From Pelosinus fermentans DSM 17108 (GTDB lineage: Bacteria; Bacillota; Negativicutes; DSM-13327), in assembly GCF_000271485.2 (NCBI RefSeq), contig NZ_AKVN02000001.1, positions 2,050,001 through 2,114,000 of the forward strand: a stretch of DNA of 64,000 nucleotides, written 5' to 3'. Positions 18,473 to 27,944 of this stretch are shown piece by piece (position 1 is the stretch's first letter; each line of letters begins with the position of its first letter). The translations under genes and the position numbers were made by a program. Below the pieces are notes generated by a model that saw only the letters and a program-made list of their open reading frames with translations, ran no database searches and was not told the DNA's origin.

Positions 18473-18569
18473 TTGCTTTTAAATAAGTGAGAATTATACT
18501 AAATCTATCTTCTGAAAATACAAAGCTAATGTAACATAAGTAAATTGTGTTACATTAGCCTTGTATTTT
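18473..18569 (+). promoter_or_regulatory. Promoter and leader hairpin of the HD-GYP gene
   Basis: TTGCTT (18473-18478) and TATACT (18495-18500) are 16 bases apart, a fair sigma-A promoter. Starting about eight bases after the expected transcript start, a 22-bp stem with one mismatch (18515-18536 with 18548-18569) runs up to a T run and the AGGAGG ribosome site. It could be an attenuator or an RNA-stabilising hairpin. No c-di-GMP aptamer was recognised. Confidence 0.55.
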
Positions 18570-18581
18570 TAGGAGGTCTGC

Positions 18582-19163
18582 ATGCCCAATAACGCTACTA
18601 TTCTTCCAAAGTCTGAGGCAATAGCCTGTCTATTTCAATTGATAGTCAATTATAATCTCTCAACCGCCAAACATTCTTGTAGAGTTAAGAAACTTGCAGT
18701 TGGATTTGCAGTAAGGCTTGGTCTTTCATTTCAGATCATCCAACTAATGTCAGCGGCGGCTTTACTTCATGACATCGGAAAGATAATAATTCCTAAAAAA
18801 ATTTTAAATAAACCAGAAAAACTAACAAAACATGAATTTGAGATTATAAAGCAGCATCCTGAAAATGGATATCATCTACTGAAAAAGATAGATCCCTTGC
18901 ACAAATTAGAAAATTTAGCAGAAGCTATTCTTTTTCATCATGAAAGATATGATGGTACTGGATATCCCCGCGGAAAGGCAGGTGATGAAATACCTTTGGT
19001 AGCAAGAATATTATCTATTGCAGATGTGTATGAGGCCATTACCTCAAATCGAGTCTATCATAAAGCAATGACTCAAAAGGAAGCAAAAAAAATTATCGAT
19101 GAAGGAAAGGATAAGCATTTTGATCCTTATTTAGTAGATGTTTTTTTGCGGATAAGGAATTGA
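18582..19163 (+). CDS. HD-GYP domain protein (putative c-di-GMP phosphodiesterase)
   Basis: A 193-residue stand-alone HD-GYP domain. The metal residues are visible: LLHDIGK (HD), HPENGYHLL, FHHERYDGTGYP (the GYP motif) and SIADVYEAIT. HD-GYP proteins hydrolyse cyclic di-GMP, so it may set the motile/sessile balance. There is no receiver or sensor domain, so control may be transcriptional through the leader hairpin. The following chemoreceptor gene is 43 bases away and may be co-transcribed. Confidence 0.9.
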   Translation: MPNNATILPKSEAIACLFQLIVNYNLSTAKHSCRVKKLAVGFAVRLGLSFQIIQLMSAAALLHDIGKIIIPKKILNKPEKLTKHEFEIIKQHPENGYHLLKKIDPLHKLENLAEAILFHHERYDGTGYPRGKAGDEIPLVARILSIADVYEAITSNRVYHKAMTQKEAKKIIDEGKDKHFDPYLVDVFLRIRN

Positions 19164-19206
19164 AAATAGTGGCGAACCAAAATAAATTTGAGAAGGAGCA
19201 AGGAAG

Positions 19207-20922
19207 TTGGAAATTTTTGATAATATGAAAGTCGTGTTTAAATTAGGTGTTTTAATTATTATATCTTTATTATCTTTAGGCGTTAGTGGTTATACAGGAT
19301 ATTATTTCCTTCAGGAATCTAATATTGATATGAATAGTATGTATAAGGAGCGATTGATTCCAGTTAAGATATTAAATGAGACTCGTGCAGAAGTCCGAAA
19401 AGGTGATGCTGCAACTTTGGAATTGATGCTGGCAACGAATGACAATAAGAATCAGGAATTAAGAAAAATTTTGGTTGAGGTAACAGAAAAGACAAATACA
19501 AATCTTGCAGAAATTGAAAAAGCGAATTTGGATGTAAAAAGTAGTGAGCTGTTAAATCAAATAAAAACGACTATGCAAAAATACCGTGAAGCCAGAAAAC
19601 AAACATCTGAATTGTCTATGCAAAATAAAAATGCGGAAGCCTATGTCTTATATGTTACGAGTGTAGATCCGCTAGCAAATGAACTTTTACAACAATTATA
19701 CAACCTTTCTGATTATTATAGTAGTTTGTCAGAACAAATGAATAATGAAAATCAGCTATCTTTCAAAAAGGCGACTCAGATTACGATTGCTATTATGGTG
19801 TTATCACTCATCATATTGGGCGTAAGCGGATTATATATTACAAGAATTATAACGAAGCCTTTAAATGAGATGGTATTAATTTGCGGAGAATTAGCAGCTG
19901 GTGATTTTCGCGATAAACCTCGCACCTTTGTGAGAGAAGATGAAATTGGACAACTATCAGATGCTTTGTTTAAAATCCAGGGTAGTCTTCGTTCTCTTAT
20001 GAAGCAGGTCAATGTATCTGTGGAGCAAGTGGCAGCTTCCTCAGAAGAATTGACAGCTAGCGCGGATCAATCTGCTCAAGCGTCAAATCAGATTGCCGGA
20101 TCGATTACGGATGTGGCACAAGGAATGGAAGAACAGATGGCTGCTGCCGATGATACATCTGCTGTAATGCAGCAGATGTCTGCCAGCGTTCAGCAAATTG
20201 CTGCGAATGCGAATGAAGTATCGGAGCAATCAGCGATGGCAGCTGATAAGGCAAATGAAGGCAATATATCGGTGGATAAAGCGGTAAAGCAAATGGTATA
20301 CATAGAAAAAACAGTTAGTACTTCTGCAGAAGTCGTAGCGAAACTTGGTGAGCGGTCAATTGAAATAGGACAAATCGTAGATACGATTTCCGGTATTGCC
20401 GGTCAAACCAATTTGCTGGCTCTAAATGCTGCTATTGAAGCTGCCCGGGCGGGAGAACAAGGGCGAGGTTTTGCTGTTGTAGCAGAGGAAGTACGAAAGT
20501 TAGCTGAACAATCCCAGGATGCGGCTAAACAAATAGCTACCCTTATTAGCGAGATTCAAGGGGATACGAATAAGGCGGTAGTTGCCATGGGGGAAGGCAC
20601 TAGAGAAGTAAAATTAGGAACAGAAATTGTTAATACTTCTGGCCTGGCTTTCCAAGAAATTGCGAAGTTGGTTACTCATGTGTCTTCTCAGATTAAAGAG
20701 ATCTCTTCGGCGATTGAGCAGATGGCCATTGGCAGTCAGCAAATTGTAAGCTCTGTGAAACGTATGGATGATTTGAGTAAGAAAGCATCGGGAGAAGCCC
20801 AGGCAGTATCAGCTGCAACAGAGGAACAAGCAGCATCTATGGAAGAAATCGCATCCTCTAGTCAGGCGTTGGCTAAATTAGCAATGGATTTGCAGGGAGA
20901 AGTTAACAAGTTCCAAATATAA
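19207..20922 (+). CDS. Methyl-accepting chemotaxis protein
   Basis: A 571-residue chemoreceptor. A first membrane helix lies at about residues 10-32, then a helical periplasmic or extracellular ligand domain of four-helix-bundle type (residues 35-185), a second membrane helix at about 190-212 and a HAMP domain ([20 protein letters not shown]). A long signalling coiled coil has the conserved tip [20 protein letters not shown]. It passes ligand signals to CheA/CheW. The start is TTG, supported by AAGGAG eight bases upstream; ATG 19225 would cut the N-terminal tail. The ligand is unknown. Confidence 0.95.
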   Translation: MEIFDNMKVVFKLGVLIIISLLSLGVSGYTGYYFLQESNIDMNSMYKERLIPVKILNETRAEVRKGDAATLELMLATNDNKNQELRKILVEVTEKTNTNLAEIEKANLDVKSSELLNQIKTTMQKYREARKQTSELSMQNKNAEAYVLYVTSVDPLANELLQQLYNLSDYYSSLSEQMNNENQLSFKKATQITIAIMVLSLIILGVSGLYITRIITKPLNEMVLICGELAAGDFRDKPRTFVREDEIGQLSDALFKIQGSLRSLMKQVNVSVEQVAASSEELTASADQSAQASNQIAGSITDVAQGMEEQMAAADDTSAVMQQMSASVQQIAANANEVSEQSAMAADKANEGNISVDKAVKQMVYIEKTVSTSAEVVAKLGERSIEIGQIVDTISGIAGQTNLLALNAAIEAARAGEQGRGFAVVAEEVRKLAEQSQDAAKQIATLISEIQGDTNKAVVAMGEGTREVKLGTEIVNTSGLAFQEIAKLVTHVSSQIKEISSAIEQMAIGSQQIVSSVKRMDDLSKKASGEAQAVSAATEEQAASMEEIASSSQALAKLAMDLQGEVNKFQI

Positions 20923-20977
20923 TAAGATAAACAAAAGGAGTATAGCAAAAGCTATACTCCTTTTGTTTATCTTATTA
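20920..20977. terminator. Bidirectional terminator, 27-bp stem
   Basis: Arms running from 20920 to 20946 and 20951 to 20977 are perfectly complementary with an AAAA loop. The element lies between convergent chemoreceptor and FeS-subunit genes and overlaps both stops. Confidence 0.93.
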
Positions 20978-22294
20978 CTTTTGATGACCTGCTTTGTAGG
21001 ATCTGTCTAGGACTTGAATGACATGAAGAGCATCTTGATTCATGTTGTTTTGGAATAAACCATCTGTCAAATGCATTCGGCAAGTTCCACAACTGGTTAC
21101 TACGGTATCAGCATTAGTAGATGCAATGTCCGCAATTTTCTTATCATTAATCTTACGGGAAAGTTCGTAGTTACCCAAGCTAAAGGAACCTCCTGAACCG
21201 CAGCAGCGATCAGGTGCTTTCATTTCGACAAAGTGTAAGCCAGGGATCGATTTTAGAACTTCCCGAGGCTGCTTCGTGACTTTAATGCCTCGTGCCATGT
21301 GGCATGGATCATGCATTGTCACAGTAGCATTTACCGGACCTAGCTTTGTTTTATCAATTTTTACAACATCAATGAGAAACTCACTAATTTCATAGGTTTT
21401 CTTAGCAAGTTTTTCCGTCATAGCACTCATTTTTGGATCATCGTGAAAAAGATGAGGAAATTCAATGCGGAAAGCTTCTGTACAGGAACCGCAAGCGGAA
21501 ACAATGTAATCAAAGTTATAGCTGTCAAAGGTTTCGATATTGTGTTTGGCTAGTATTTTAGCAGAATCTACGTCGCCTGACATATACACTGGTGTGCCGC
21601 AGCAATGCTGCATACTAGGCATGGTTACTTCTATATTATTTTCTTTTAAAACATTGATGACGGATTGTCCAACATCAGTATAGATATAGTTGATTGTACA
21701 GCCAGTAAAAAATCCAACTCGCATTGTAGGTCGGTCAACTTTGATTACTTCAGGATATTGGCTTCTAAGGGGAGTGGAGGCAAAAGGAGCTGTTACCCTT
21801 TTATAGTCCATTCCTGGCATTGGAAAACGAGCTAAGGCTGCCATTTTACCAGGGATTTTCTTAAAAGATAATGGACCAAAGATACCTGCCATTCGTAGAG
21901 AAAAGTCAAATAGATGTCTATTTTTTAAGAGGGCAAAAACTTTTTTCTTAATAGGGTGCAAACCACGTGCTTTTACAGCAGCTTGGCGTCCGCGTAAGAT
22001 TAATTCATCAGCTGGTACGCCACAAGGACATTTGGCAGTACAAGCTTTGCACGAAACGCATTTGGACATGGCGGCATCAAAGGCAGCAGAAAGGGGAATT
22101 GAGCCTTTAAGGACTCCTTCCATTAATGATAATTTACCACGTGCTACCGCAGCTTCCTTACCAACTTCTTTATATACAGGGCAGACTTCCATGCAATTGC
22201 CGCATTTCATACAATTGGCAAGAGCATCTTGAAGGTCTGATAATAAAGCTTTATCTTGTTCATTTATATCCTTAGCTGTTATTTTTTCAGTCAT
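20975..22294 (-). CDS. glcF: Glycolate/lactate oxidase iron-sulfur subunit (GlcF-like)
   Basis: A 439-residue electron-transfer subunit. Two 4Fe-4S motifs lie near the N-terminus (CMKCGNCMEVCP and CVSCKACTAKCP). Two CCG cysteine-rich domains follow (HCCGTPVYMSGD and RCCGSGGSFSLGNYELS). This is the GlcF/LutA/GlpC plan. With the FAD subunit one base upstream, it forms a 2-hydroxyacid dehydrogenase that passes electrons to quinones or, in anaerobes, to an electron-transfer flavoprotein. Glycolate and D- or L-lactate are both possible substrates. Confidence 0.9.
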   Translation of the reverse strand: MTEKITAKDINEQDKALLSDLQDALANCMKCGNCMEVCPVYKEVGKEAAVARGKLSLMEGVLKGSIPLSAAFDAAMSKCVSCKACTAKCPCGVPADELILRGRQAAVKARGLHPIKKKVFALLKNRHLFDFSLRMAGIFGPLSFKKIPGKMAALARFPMPGMDYKRVTAPFASTPLRSQYPEVIKVDRPTMRVGFFTGCTINYIYTDVGQSVINVLKENNIEVTMPSMQHCCGTPVYMSGDVDSAKILAKHNIETFDSYNFDYIVSACGSCTEAFRIEFPHLFHDDPKMSAMTEKLAKKTYEISEFLIDVVKIDKTKLGPVNATVTMHDPCHMARGIKVTKQPREVLKSIPGLHFVEMKAPDRCCGSGGSFSLGNYELSRKINDKKIADIASTNADTVVTSCGTCRMHLTDGLFQNNMNQDALHVIQVLDRSYKAGHQK

Positions 22295-22295
22295 A

Positions 22296-23678
22296 TTAAC
22301 ACTCTCCCACTAATTTTCCTGGGTTTAAAATCAAGTTAGGATCAAGTGCGCGCTTGATTGATCTCATCGCATTCATGGTTACTAGACCATGTTGCTGTTC
22401 CATCCATGGTAGTTTGCCGAGACCAATGCCATGTTCGCCACTTAATGTACCGCCTAGAGCAATTGCCGCTTTAAACATTTCATCCATAGCTTGGTAAACT
22501 CGTTCCATTTCTTCTGGAATACGAATGTCACACACAATTGTAGGATGCATATTGCCATCGCCAGCATGACCGAAGGTACCGATTGTCACATTATGTTTTT
22601 TGGCAATGCTGCTTACTTCACGAAGGAAATCAGGTACTTTATTACGAGGTACGGTTGCATCTTCTACATAGGTGGTAGGACGAAGTTTAGCCAAAGCTGG
22701 CAAAGCAGCACGACGAGCAGCCCATAACTTATCGCGTTCAGCATCATCTTTAGCGATTTGTACCAAATCAGCATGATTTGCTTTAAGAGCTTCCATAACT
22801 TTTTCAGCTTCTTTTTCTACAACAATGGGGTTGCCATCGACTTCAATTAAAAGTACTGCTTCTGCATCTAGTGGCAGACCTACTTTAGCATAATCTTCTA
22901 CGGTACGAATTGTAGCGTTATCCATAATTTCTAGAGTGGCAGGGATGATTTTTGCTGCAATAATAGCGGAAACTGCTTTGCCAGCATTATCAAGATCTTT
23001 AAAGATTGCCATCATAGCTTTTTTGGCTTCAGGTGCAGGGACCAGTTTGGAAATAATTTTAGTGATGACACATAAGGTGCCTTCTGATCCAGTAAAGAGT
23101 TTGGTCATATCATAACCAGAAACATCTTTAACATTTTTTCCGCCTGTATTCATAATATCCCCGTTTGCTAAGACAACTTCTAAACCCATAACATAATGTT
23201 TAGAAACGCCGTATTTTAGGCCACGCAAACCGCCTGCATTTTCTGCTACCGTGCCGCCTAAGGTTGCAGTTGCCACAGTACCAGGATCAGGAGGATAAAT
23301 AAGACCTAATGAAGCTATTTCTTTATTTAAGTCGGCCACAATAACACCGGGTTCTGCTACAGCTACTAGGTTTTCTAAATCAACTTCTAAAATTTTATTT
23401 AGGCGAGTCATTAATAATACAATGCCGCCTTTTGTAGGAACACAGCCTGCGCTAAGGTTAGTGCCTGATCCTCTGGTATATACTGGAATGTGATTTTCGT
23501 TAGCCAGTTTTAAAATTTTAGAAGTTTCTGCAGTATTAGCTGGTGATACAACTGCATCTGGCATGTGAGCATGGCCAGGTGTTGCATCATAGGAGTAACA
23601 GTATAAGTCCTCGGCGCTTGTCAATACATTTTCTTCTCCAACAATCTCTTTCAACGCATTGATGTGGTGTTTTTCCAT
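22296..23678 (-). CDS. glcD: FAD-linked 2-hydroxyacid dehydrogenase (GlcD-like)
   Basis: A 460-residue flavoprotein with the PCMH FAD domain (RGSGTNLSAGCVPTKGGIV, DPGTVATATLGGTVAENAGG) and the C-terminal oxidase domain (GHAGDGNMHPTI, SGEHGIGLGKL). I start at the ATG giving MEKHHINALKEIVG because AAAGGGG lies upstream. An earlier ATG at 23777 would add 33 unusual residues with no ribosome site and would cross the promoter area. It is followed one base later by the FeS subunit. Substrate is glycolate or lactate; the NarL-type regulator upstream may control it. Confidence 0.92.
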   Translation of the reverse strand: MEKHHINALKEIVGEENVLTSAEDLYCYSYDATPGHAHMPDAVVSPANTAETSKILKLANENHIPVYTRGSGTNLSAGCVPTKGGIVLLMTRLNKILEVDLENLVAVAEPGVIVADLNKEIASLGLIYPPDPGTVATATLGGTVAENAGGLRGLKYGVSKHYVMGLEVVLANGDIMNTGGKNVKDVSGYDMTKLFTGSEGTLCVITKIISKLVPAPEAKKAMMAIFKDLDNAGKAVSAIIAAKIIPATLEIMDNATIRTVEDYAKVGLPLDAEAVLLIEVDGNPIVVEKEAEKVMEALKANHADLVQIAKDDAERDKLWAARRAALPALAKLRPTTYVEDATVPRNKVPDFLREVSSIAKKHNVTIGTFGHAGDGNMHPTIVCDIRIPEEMERVYQAMDEMFKAAIALGGTLSGEHGIGLGKLPWMEQQHGLVTMNAMRSIKRALDPNLILNPGKLVGEC

Positions 23679-23751
23679 TTTCAATAACCCCTTTATCTTT
23701 TTATTGGAACATTGATGATAAGATATAATACCTTTATTGTAACATGTTTGA

Positions 23752-23774
23752 AAAATACAAACTATTTGTATTTT
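23752..23774. promoter_or_regulatory. 10-bp inverted repeat upstream of glcD, candidate operator
   Basis: AAAATACAAA (23752-23761) and TTTGTATTTT (23765-23774) are perfect arms around three bases. It lies about 75 bases before the glcD start in the only gap between the regulator terminator and glcD. The compact dyad is typical of a dimeric regulator site. The bound protein is unknown. Confidence 0.5.
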
Positions 23775-23818
23775 CACTTAAATATGAAAAAAAGTAAATA
23801 AGGCATATACAGTAAAAT

Positions 23819-23864
23819 CCTGTAGGGTTATATCCTACACTACTGTAGGATATAACCCTACAGG
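23819..23864 (-). terminator. Terminator of the NarL-type regulator gene
   Basis: A perfect 21-bp stem (23819-23839 with 23844-23864) and four-base loop, 11 bases after the regulator stop on the minus strand, followed by ATTTTA. It separates the regulator from glcDF transcription. Confidence 0.85.
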
Positions 23865-23875
23865 ATGATGGCAGA

Positions 23876-24583
23876 TTAAATTGTTATTAATTTATATTGA
23901 ATTGCATAATTCACTAAATCAGATTTCTTATGGATATTTAATTTATTCATGATACGTGAACGATAGGTGTCAATGGTTTTGGGACTAAGAGAAAGAGTAT
24001 TGGCAATTTCGCTGTTCGTGTGTCCAAGAGCCAGAAAGCGAAGCACTTCACGCTCACGTACACTGAGCACTTTATATGGATGCTGCAGATCATACGTATC
24101 AGAGTCGGTATAAAGTAAATTATTCAATAAGGATTGGGAGAGTTTTTCACTTAAATAACGTTTACCTTTATGGATCTTAATAATACTTTCGATTAATTCT
24201 GTATCTGCTGACTTTTTTAAGACATAGCTATTGGCTCCGGAACGCATGACTTCCTTAATATATTCTTCATCATCGTACATACTTAAAACCAGAATCGGAC
24301 ATGTTAGTCCTCGGGAGCGAATTTCTTTAATACAATCAATACCATTCATATCTGGCATTGACAAGTCAAGTATTAGAACATCAGGAGCAAGAGATTTGAC
24401 CAAGGAGATCGCTTCAATGCCATTTTCTGCTTCTCCTACTACTTCAAATTGAGGATCACTATTGAGCAGAGACTTTAATCCTGAACGTAAAACAGCGTGA
24501 TCATCAGCTAAAATAATACGGATCTTATTTATAATGACACCCCCTATTTTAAAGTATAGAAGTTCTTGCTTATACTGTAACAT
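23876..24583 (-). CDS. NarL/FixJ-type response regulator
   Basis: A two-component regulator with a receiver domain (ADDHAVLRSGL, phospho-acceptor in DVLILDLSMPDMNG, VLSMYDDEEY, YVLKKS) and a LuxR-type helix-turn-helix (LSVREREVLRFLALGHTNSEIA, then LSPKTIDTYRSRIM). The start is a puzzle. The first canonical codon, ATG 24583, has no ribosome site and adds about 17 odd residues. A strong site (AGGGGGT, 24539-24545) instead precedes ATA 24530-24532, which would give the usual receiver start (I)NKIRIILADD. No kinase is adjacent; the kinase at 15207 is a likely partner. Confidence 0.9.
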   Translation of the reverse strand: MLQYKQELLYFKIGGVIINKIRIILADDHAVLRSGLKSLLNSDPQFEVVGEAENGIEAISLVKSLAPDVLILDLSMPDMNGIDCIKEIRSRGLTCPILVLSMYDDEEYIKEVMRSGANSYVLKKSADTELIESIIKIHKGKRYLSEKLSQSLLNNLLYTDSDTYDLQHPYKVLSVREREVLRFLALGHTNSEIANTLSLSPKTIDTYRSRIMNKLNIHKKSDLVNYAIQYKLITI

Positions 24584-24717
24584 ATAAAAAAAAACACGTA
24601 AACCTAATTACATGATTGATTGATCAAAGGGTAACTGGTTAAGGCGATTGCAGGCAAAAGTATGTTGCTTGGAGGAACGCTAATAGCATATTGCATACAA
24701 TCCGGTTATAAGTGTTA

Positions 24718-24746
24718 TTGTCCGCGGAGAGTAAACATGTTAATAT
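24718..24746 (+). promoter_or_regulatory. Candidate sigma-A promoter for the serine dehydratase operon
   Basis: TTGTCC (24718-24723) and TAATAT (24741-24746) are 17 bases apart and lie about 75 bases before the sdaAB start. No other signal was seen in this 235-base gap. Confidence 0.5.
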
Positions 24747-24818
24747 GATAATAGATGAGCAGGTGAGTATATTCAGGAGTTTTAAGTTACATGCATCTTG
24801 AAGGAGATGAAATTTTAA

Positions 24819-25481
24819 ATGAATATTTTTGATGTAATTGGTCCAGTCATGATTGGTCCTTCCAGCTCCCATACAGCTGGCGCAGTGCGTTTAGGAAATT
24901 TAGCATTAGCAATTTTAGGCGAAGGCGTGAAAGAGGCAGTGATTGGCTTGCATGGTTCTTTTGCCCAAACGTATCGAGGGCATGGTACCGATTTGGCTCT
25001 GTCAGCAGGTCTGCAGGGATGGGCAACGGATGATAGCCGTATTCCTAAATCTTTCGATTCAGCAAAAGAGGCAGAAATTGAGATCTCTTTTACCACTATT
25101 AACCTAGGTGATCTGTCTCATCCTAATTCTGTTCGGTTCTGGATGACGGGTGTGAATGGAAATAAGTGCACAGTAACGGGGGCCTCGATTGGTGGGGGTC
25201 GTGTTGTGGTTACGAATATAGATGATTTTCCTGTAGAATTTAGTGGTGACTTCCCAGCCATTTTGACAATGCACCGCGATCGTCCTGGTGCCATTGCCTT
25301 AGTTACAAGTATTTTATCTACACAAGGTGTGAATGTTGCGCAGATGAAGGTATTTCGTAAACAAAAAGGTGGTTTAGCGGCTATGATTGTTGAGACTGAT
25401 CAACCAATTGATGATGCAGCATTTGAGGTCATTGGAAAGTTGCCTCATATACAATCAGTGCGCCGTATTCAGTTAGTATAA
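24819..25481 (+). CDS. sdaAB: L-serine dehydratase, iron-sulfur type, beta subunit
   Basis: A 220-residue subunit of the 4Fe-4S serine dehydratase, which deaminates L-serine to pyruvate and ammonia. It opens with IGPVMIGPSSSHTAGAVRLG, the family hallmark, and ends with an ACT domain (HRDRPGAIALVTSILSTQGVNV). AAGGAG precedes the ATG. The alpha subunit follows 27 bases later. The split two-gene form is typical of Bacillota. Confidence 0.95.
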   Translation: MNIFDVIGPVMIGPSSSHTAGAVRLGNLALAILGEGVKEAVIGLHGSFAQTYRGHGTDLALSAGLQGWATDDSRIPKSFDSAKEAEIEISFTTINLGDLSHPNSVRFWMTGVNGNKCTVTGASIGGGRVVVTNIDDFPVEFSGDFPAILTMHRDRPGAIALVTSILSTQGVNVAQMKVFRKQKGGLAAMIVETDQPIDDAAFEVIGKLPHIQSVRRIQLV

Positions 25482-25508
25482 GATGGTAAAGTGATGAGGT
25501 GAAAAAGT

Positions 25509-26399
25509 ATGGAAGAAAAGTTATCTTTGCAAGAATGGATTGATCTAGCAGAAACAGAAAATAAAAGTTTTGGTGATTTTTGTATAGAATTCCAAGCAAA
25601 AGAGTTAGAGATGGACAAAAGAGTCTTACTAGAGCGTATGGAGGAAATGTTACATGTAATGGAGCAGTCGGTTGTGATTGGCCTTACAGGTATTACTTCT
25701 ATGGGGGGACTGGTTGGTGGTAATGGAAAAAAAATAGAGACTTACAGGGCCGAGTCCGCTGCTAAGAGTGTTGTAGGCAGTGTGATGTCTAAAGCCATAA
25801 TGATTGCTTTGGCTGTAGGAGAAGCGAATGCGTCCATGGGGCGTATTGTGGCTGCTCCTACGGCAGGCGCCAGTGGTACTTTGCCGGCTGTTTTATTTTC
25901 CTTGTCCGAAGCTCGTGGTTCTTCCATGGACGAGCTTGGGAAAGCTTTGATAGTAGCAGGTGCTATTGGCATGGTGATTGCCTCCAGAGCTTCTTTGTCG
26001 GGCGCGGCTGGTGGCTGTCAGGCTGAGTGCGGCTCAGCTGCCGCTATGGCAGCTGGTGCAGCTGTAGAACTATACGGAGGCAGTCCTGAGCAAGTAGGGC
26101 AAGCAGTCGCGATTACCTTAAAAAATATGTTGGGATTAGTTTGTGATCCGGTAGCCGGATTAGTGGAGGTACCTTGTGTAAAACGTAATGCAGGGGCCGC
26201 TGCTCAAGCGATGGTAGCTGCTGAAATGGCATTAGCTGGAATTTGCAGTGTCATACCTGTTGATGAAGTAATTGATGCTATGGCTGCAGTTGGGAATGCA
26301 ATGTCTTGTACCTTGAAAGAAACCGCTCAAGGCGGGCTGGCTGTATCACCTACAGGAATTCTTCTAGCCAATAAGCTATTTGCCAAAGTGGAATCATAG
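25509..26399 (+). CDS. sdaAA: L-serine dehydratase, iron-sulfur type, alpha subunit
   Basis: The 296-residue catalytic subunit. The cysteines expected to hold the cluster are in GGCQAECGSAAAM, VCDPVAGLVEVPC and nearby. MGGLVGGNGKKIETYR and TAGASGTLPAVLF are further family motifs. With the beta subunit it forms an oxygen-sensitive enzyme in the cytoplasm. A RidA gene lies 140 bases downstream, a sensible pairing because serine dehydration yields 2-aminoacrylate. Confidence 0.95.
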   Translation: MEEKLSLQEWIDLAETENKSFGDFCIEFQAKELEMDKRVLLERMEEMLHVMEQSVVIGLTGITSMGGLVGGNGKKIETYRAESAAKSVVGSVMSKAIMIALAVGEANASMGRIVAAPTAGASGTLPAVLFSLSEARGSSMDELGKALIVAGAIGMVIASRASLSGAAGGCQAECGSAAAMAAGAAVELYGGSPEQVGQAVAITLKNMLGLVCDPVAGLVEVPCVKRNAGAAAQAMVAAEMALAGICSVIPVDEVIDAMAAVGNAMSCTLKETAQGGLAVSPTGILLANKLFAKVES

Positions 26400-26540
26400 T
26401 ACATACAATCTATATATGCTGCGGATGTTGTAATTTTGAAATCTATATAAAAGTAATTTTTTAATCTGAATTTACAGGAGTTTTTTTCTTCACAACGAAA
26501 ATAATAAGATATTAAAGTCAAAAATTAAAGGAGAATGAAT

Positions 26541-26924
26541 ATGAAGGCTGTAGTTAATACTGATTTTGCTCCCCAAGCGATTGGACCTTATTCTCAGGCA
26601 ATTAAGGCCAATGGATTTTTATTTGTTTCGGGACAGATACCTTTAGATCCGATGACAGGACAGATTGTTTATGGTGGAATTGAATCACAAACTTATCAGG
26701 TACTAAACAATCTTAAGGCAATTTTAGAAAAAGAAGGACTGCGCTTTGAACATGTAGTAAAAACAAGTGTATTTTTAAAAGATATGGAAGATTTTGCTGC
26801 CATGAATAAAGTTTACGCAGAGTATTTTAAAACGGAGCCACCAGCTCGAGCTTGCGTGCAAGTTGCTAGATTGCCCCGTGATGTAAGTGTGGAAATTGAA
26901 GTAATTGCCGTCTACGAAAAGTAA
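26541..26924 (+). CDS. ridA: RidA family 2-iminobutanoate/2-iminopropanoate deaminase
   Basis: A 127-residue trimeric enzyme that hydrolyses reactive enamines and imines such as 2-aminoacrylate. Hallmarks are [19 protein letters not shown], the substrate-binding arginine (Arg103 in [13 protein letters not shown]) and [10 protein letters not shown] use ATG 26541, seven bases after AAGGAG; the ATG at 26535 is too close to it. Its place after serine dehydratase fits detoxification of that enzyme's intermediate. Confidence 0.95.
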   Translation: MKAVVNTDFAPQAIGPYSQAIKANGFLFVSGQIPLDPMTGQIVYGGIESQTYQVLNNLKAILEKEGLRFEHVVKTSVFLKDMEDFAAMNKVYAEYFKTEPPARACVQVARLPRDVSVEIEVIAVYEK

Positions 26925-26968
26925 AAAATACAGTCTCAAACCTTTCGGTTTTGAGGCTGTATTTTTTA
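26925..26968. terminator. Terminator after ridA
   Basis: An A-rich arm and its T-rich partner form a stem of about 20 bp with a short TTTC loop and a T run. It also lies at the end of the convergent lgt gene. Confidence 0.88.
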
Positions 26969-27025
26969 AAATTTGTATATTTAGTAGATTGAGAAATGAT
27001 CTAAATGTTATACTATAAGTGATAA

Positions 27026-27832
27026 TCATTTTCTTTTCTTTTGCTTTTTAGGTTCCGGAGGTTGTGATTTTTGTTTTAAACCGCACCACACAAAAAAGAT
27101 ACTGCCAATAATGATTATGACAAGGCTGGTTAACTGAGCAGATTTTAAGCCTAGAAGCAGTGCTGTGCTATAGTCACCTCGCAAAAATTCTAAGAAAAAA
27201 CGAGCGATAGAGTATAAAATGGCATAGAGAATAAACACTTGACCTTTAGCATGGTTGGTAGTGCGAAAGAGTAGTAATAGGACGAAAATGATGATGTCAA
27301 TTTGTCCTTCCCAAATTTCAGCTGGCCAAAGAGGCTTATCTCCATAGACTTGATAAGCCAAGGTTGTTGCAGGATAGATAATACCAAAAGGACCACCCGT
27401 AGGATGCCCAAAAGCATCGCCATTTAATAAATTTGCCATGCGCCCAATGGATTGCCCCATGATAATGGCTGGTGCTACAATATCAGCAAAGGCCCAGGTA
27501 TCAATGTGATGACGTTTCGTATAAATATATCCAGCAAGGAAACCGAAAAGGATGCCGCCTTGTATCGCCATTCCACCTTGCCAAACAAAAGGGATTTCTA
27601 ATAGATGATGCTGGTAATAATCCCAATCAAAGAAAAAGACATCCCATAAGCGGGCACCCACAATTCCAGATAAACCGCCATAAATTCCTATATCCACAAC
27701 ATGTTCATGCCAGCGGCCATCTTGTTTTGCTAAAAAATATGCTGTGCCTGTTGCAAGAATAATGCTTAAACTAAGTATTAAGCCATAGGCCCGAATTGGG
27801 AAGTCGCCGATAAAAAAAAGATATTGGTGCAT
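27026..27832 (-). CDS. lgt: Prolipoprotein diacylglyceryl transferase
   Basis: A 268-residue membrane enzyme that attaches diacylglycerol to the lipobox cysteine of lipoproteins. It has the early RAYGLILSLSI segment, GGLSGIVGARLWDV, the Lgt signature GQSIGRMANLLNGDAFG, and hydrophobic helices throughout. The C-terminus is lysine-rich (PPEPKKQKKRK) and cytoplasmic. The window encodes several substrates, such as the binding lipoproteins at 33474, 59155 and 60499. Confidence 0.95.
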   Translation of the reverse strand: MHQYLFFIGDFPIRAYGLILSLSIILATGTAYFLAKQDGRWHEHVVDIGIYGGLSGIVGARLWDVFFFDWDYYQHHLLEIPFVWQGGMAIQGGILFGFLAGYIYTKRHHIDTWAFADIVAPAIIMGQSIGRMANLLNGDAFGHPTGGPFGIIYPATTLAYQVYGDKPLWPAEIWEGQIDIIIFVLLLLFRTTNHAKGQVFILYAILYSIARFFLEFLRGDYSTALLLGLKSAQLTSLVIIIIGSIFFVWCGLKQKSQPPEPKKQKKRK

Positions 27833-27944
27833 AAAGTCCTCCTAATGTGGTTCTATTTTGTACATTCAACTTGTGTCTATAGTATAACAAAATTTGGTTA
27901 TTAAACACATCATAAAATAATATTAATGAGATGAGGCAGATGCG

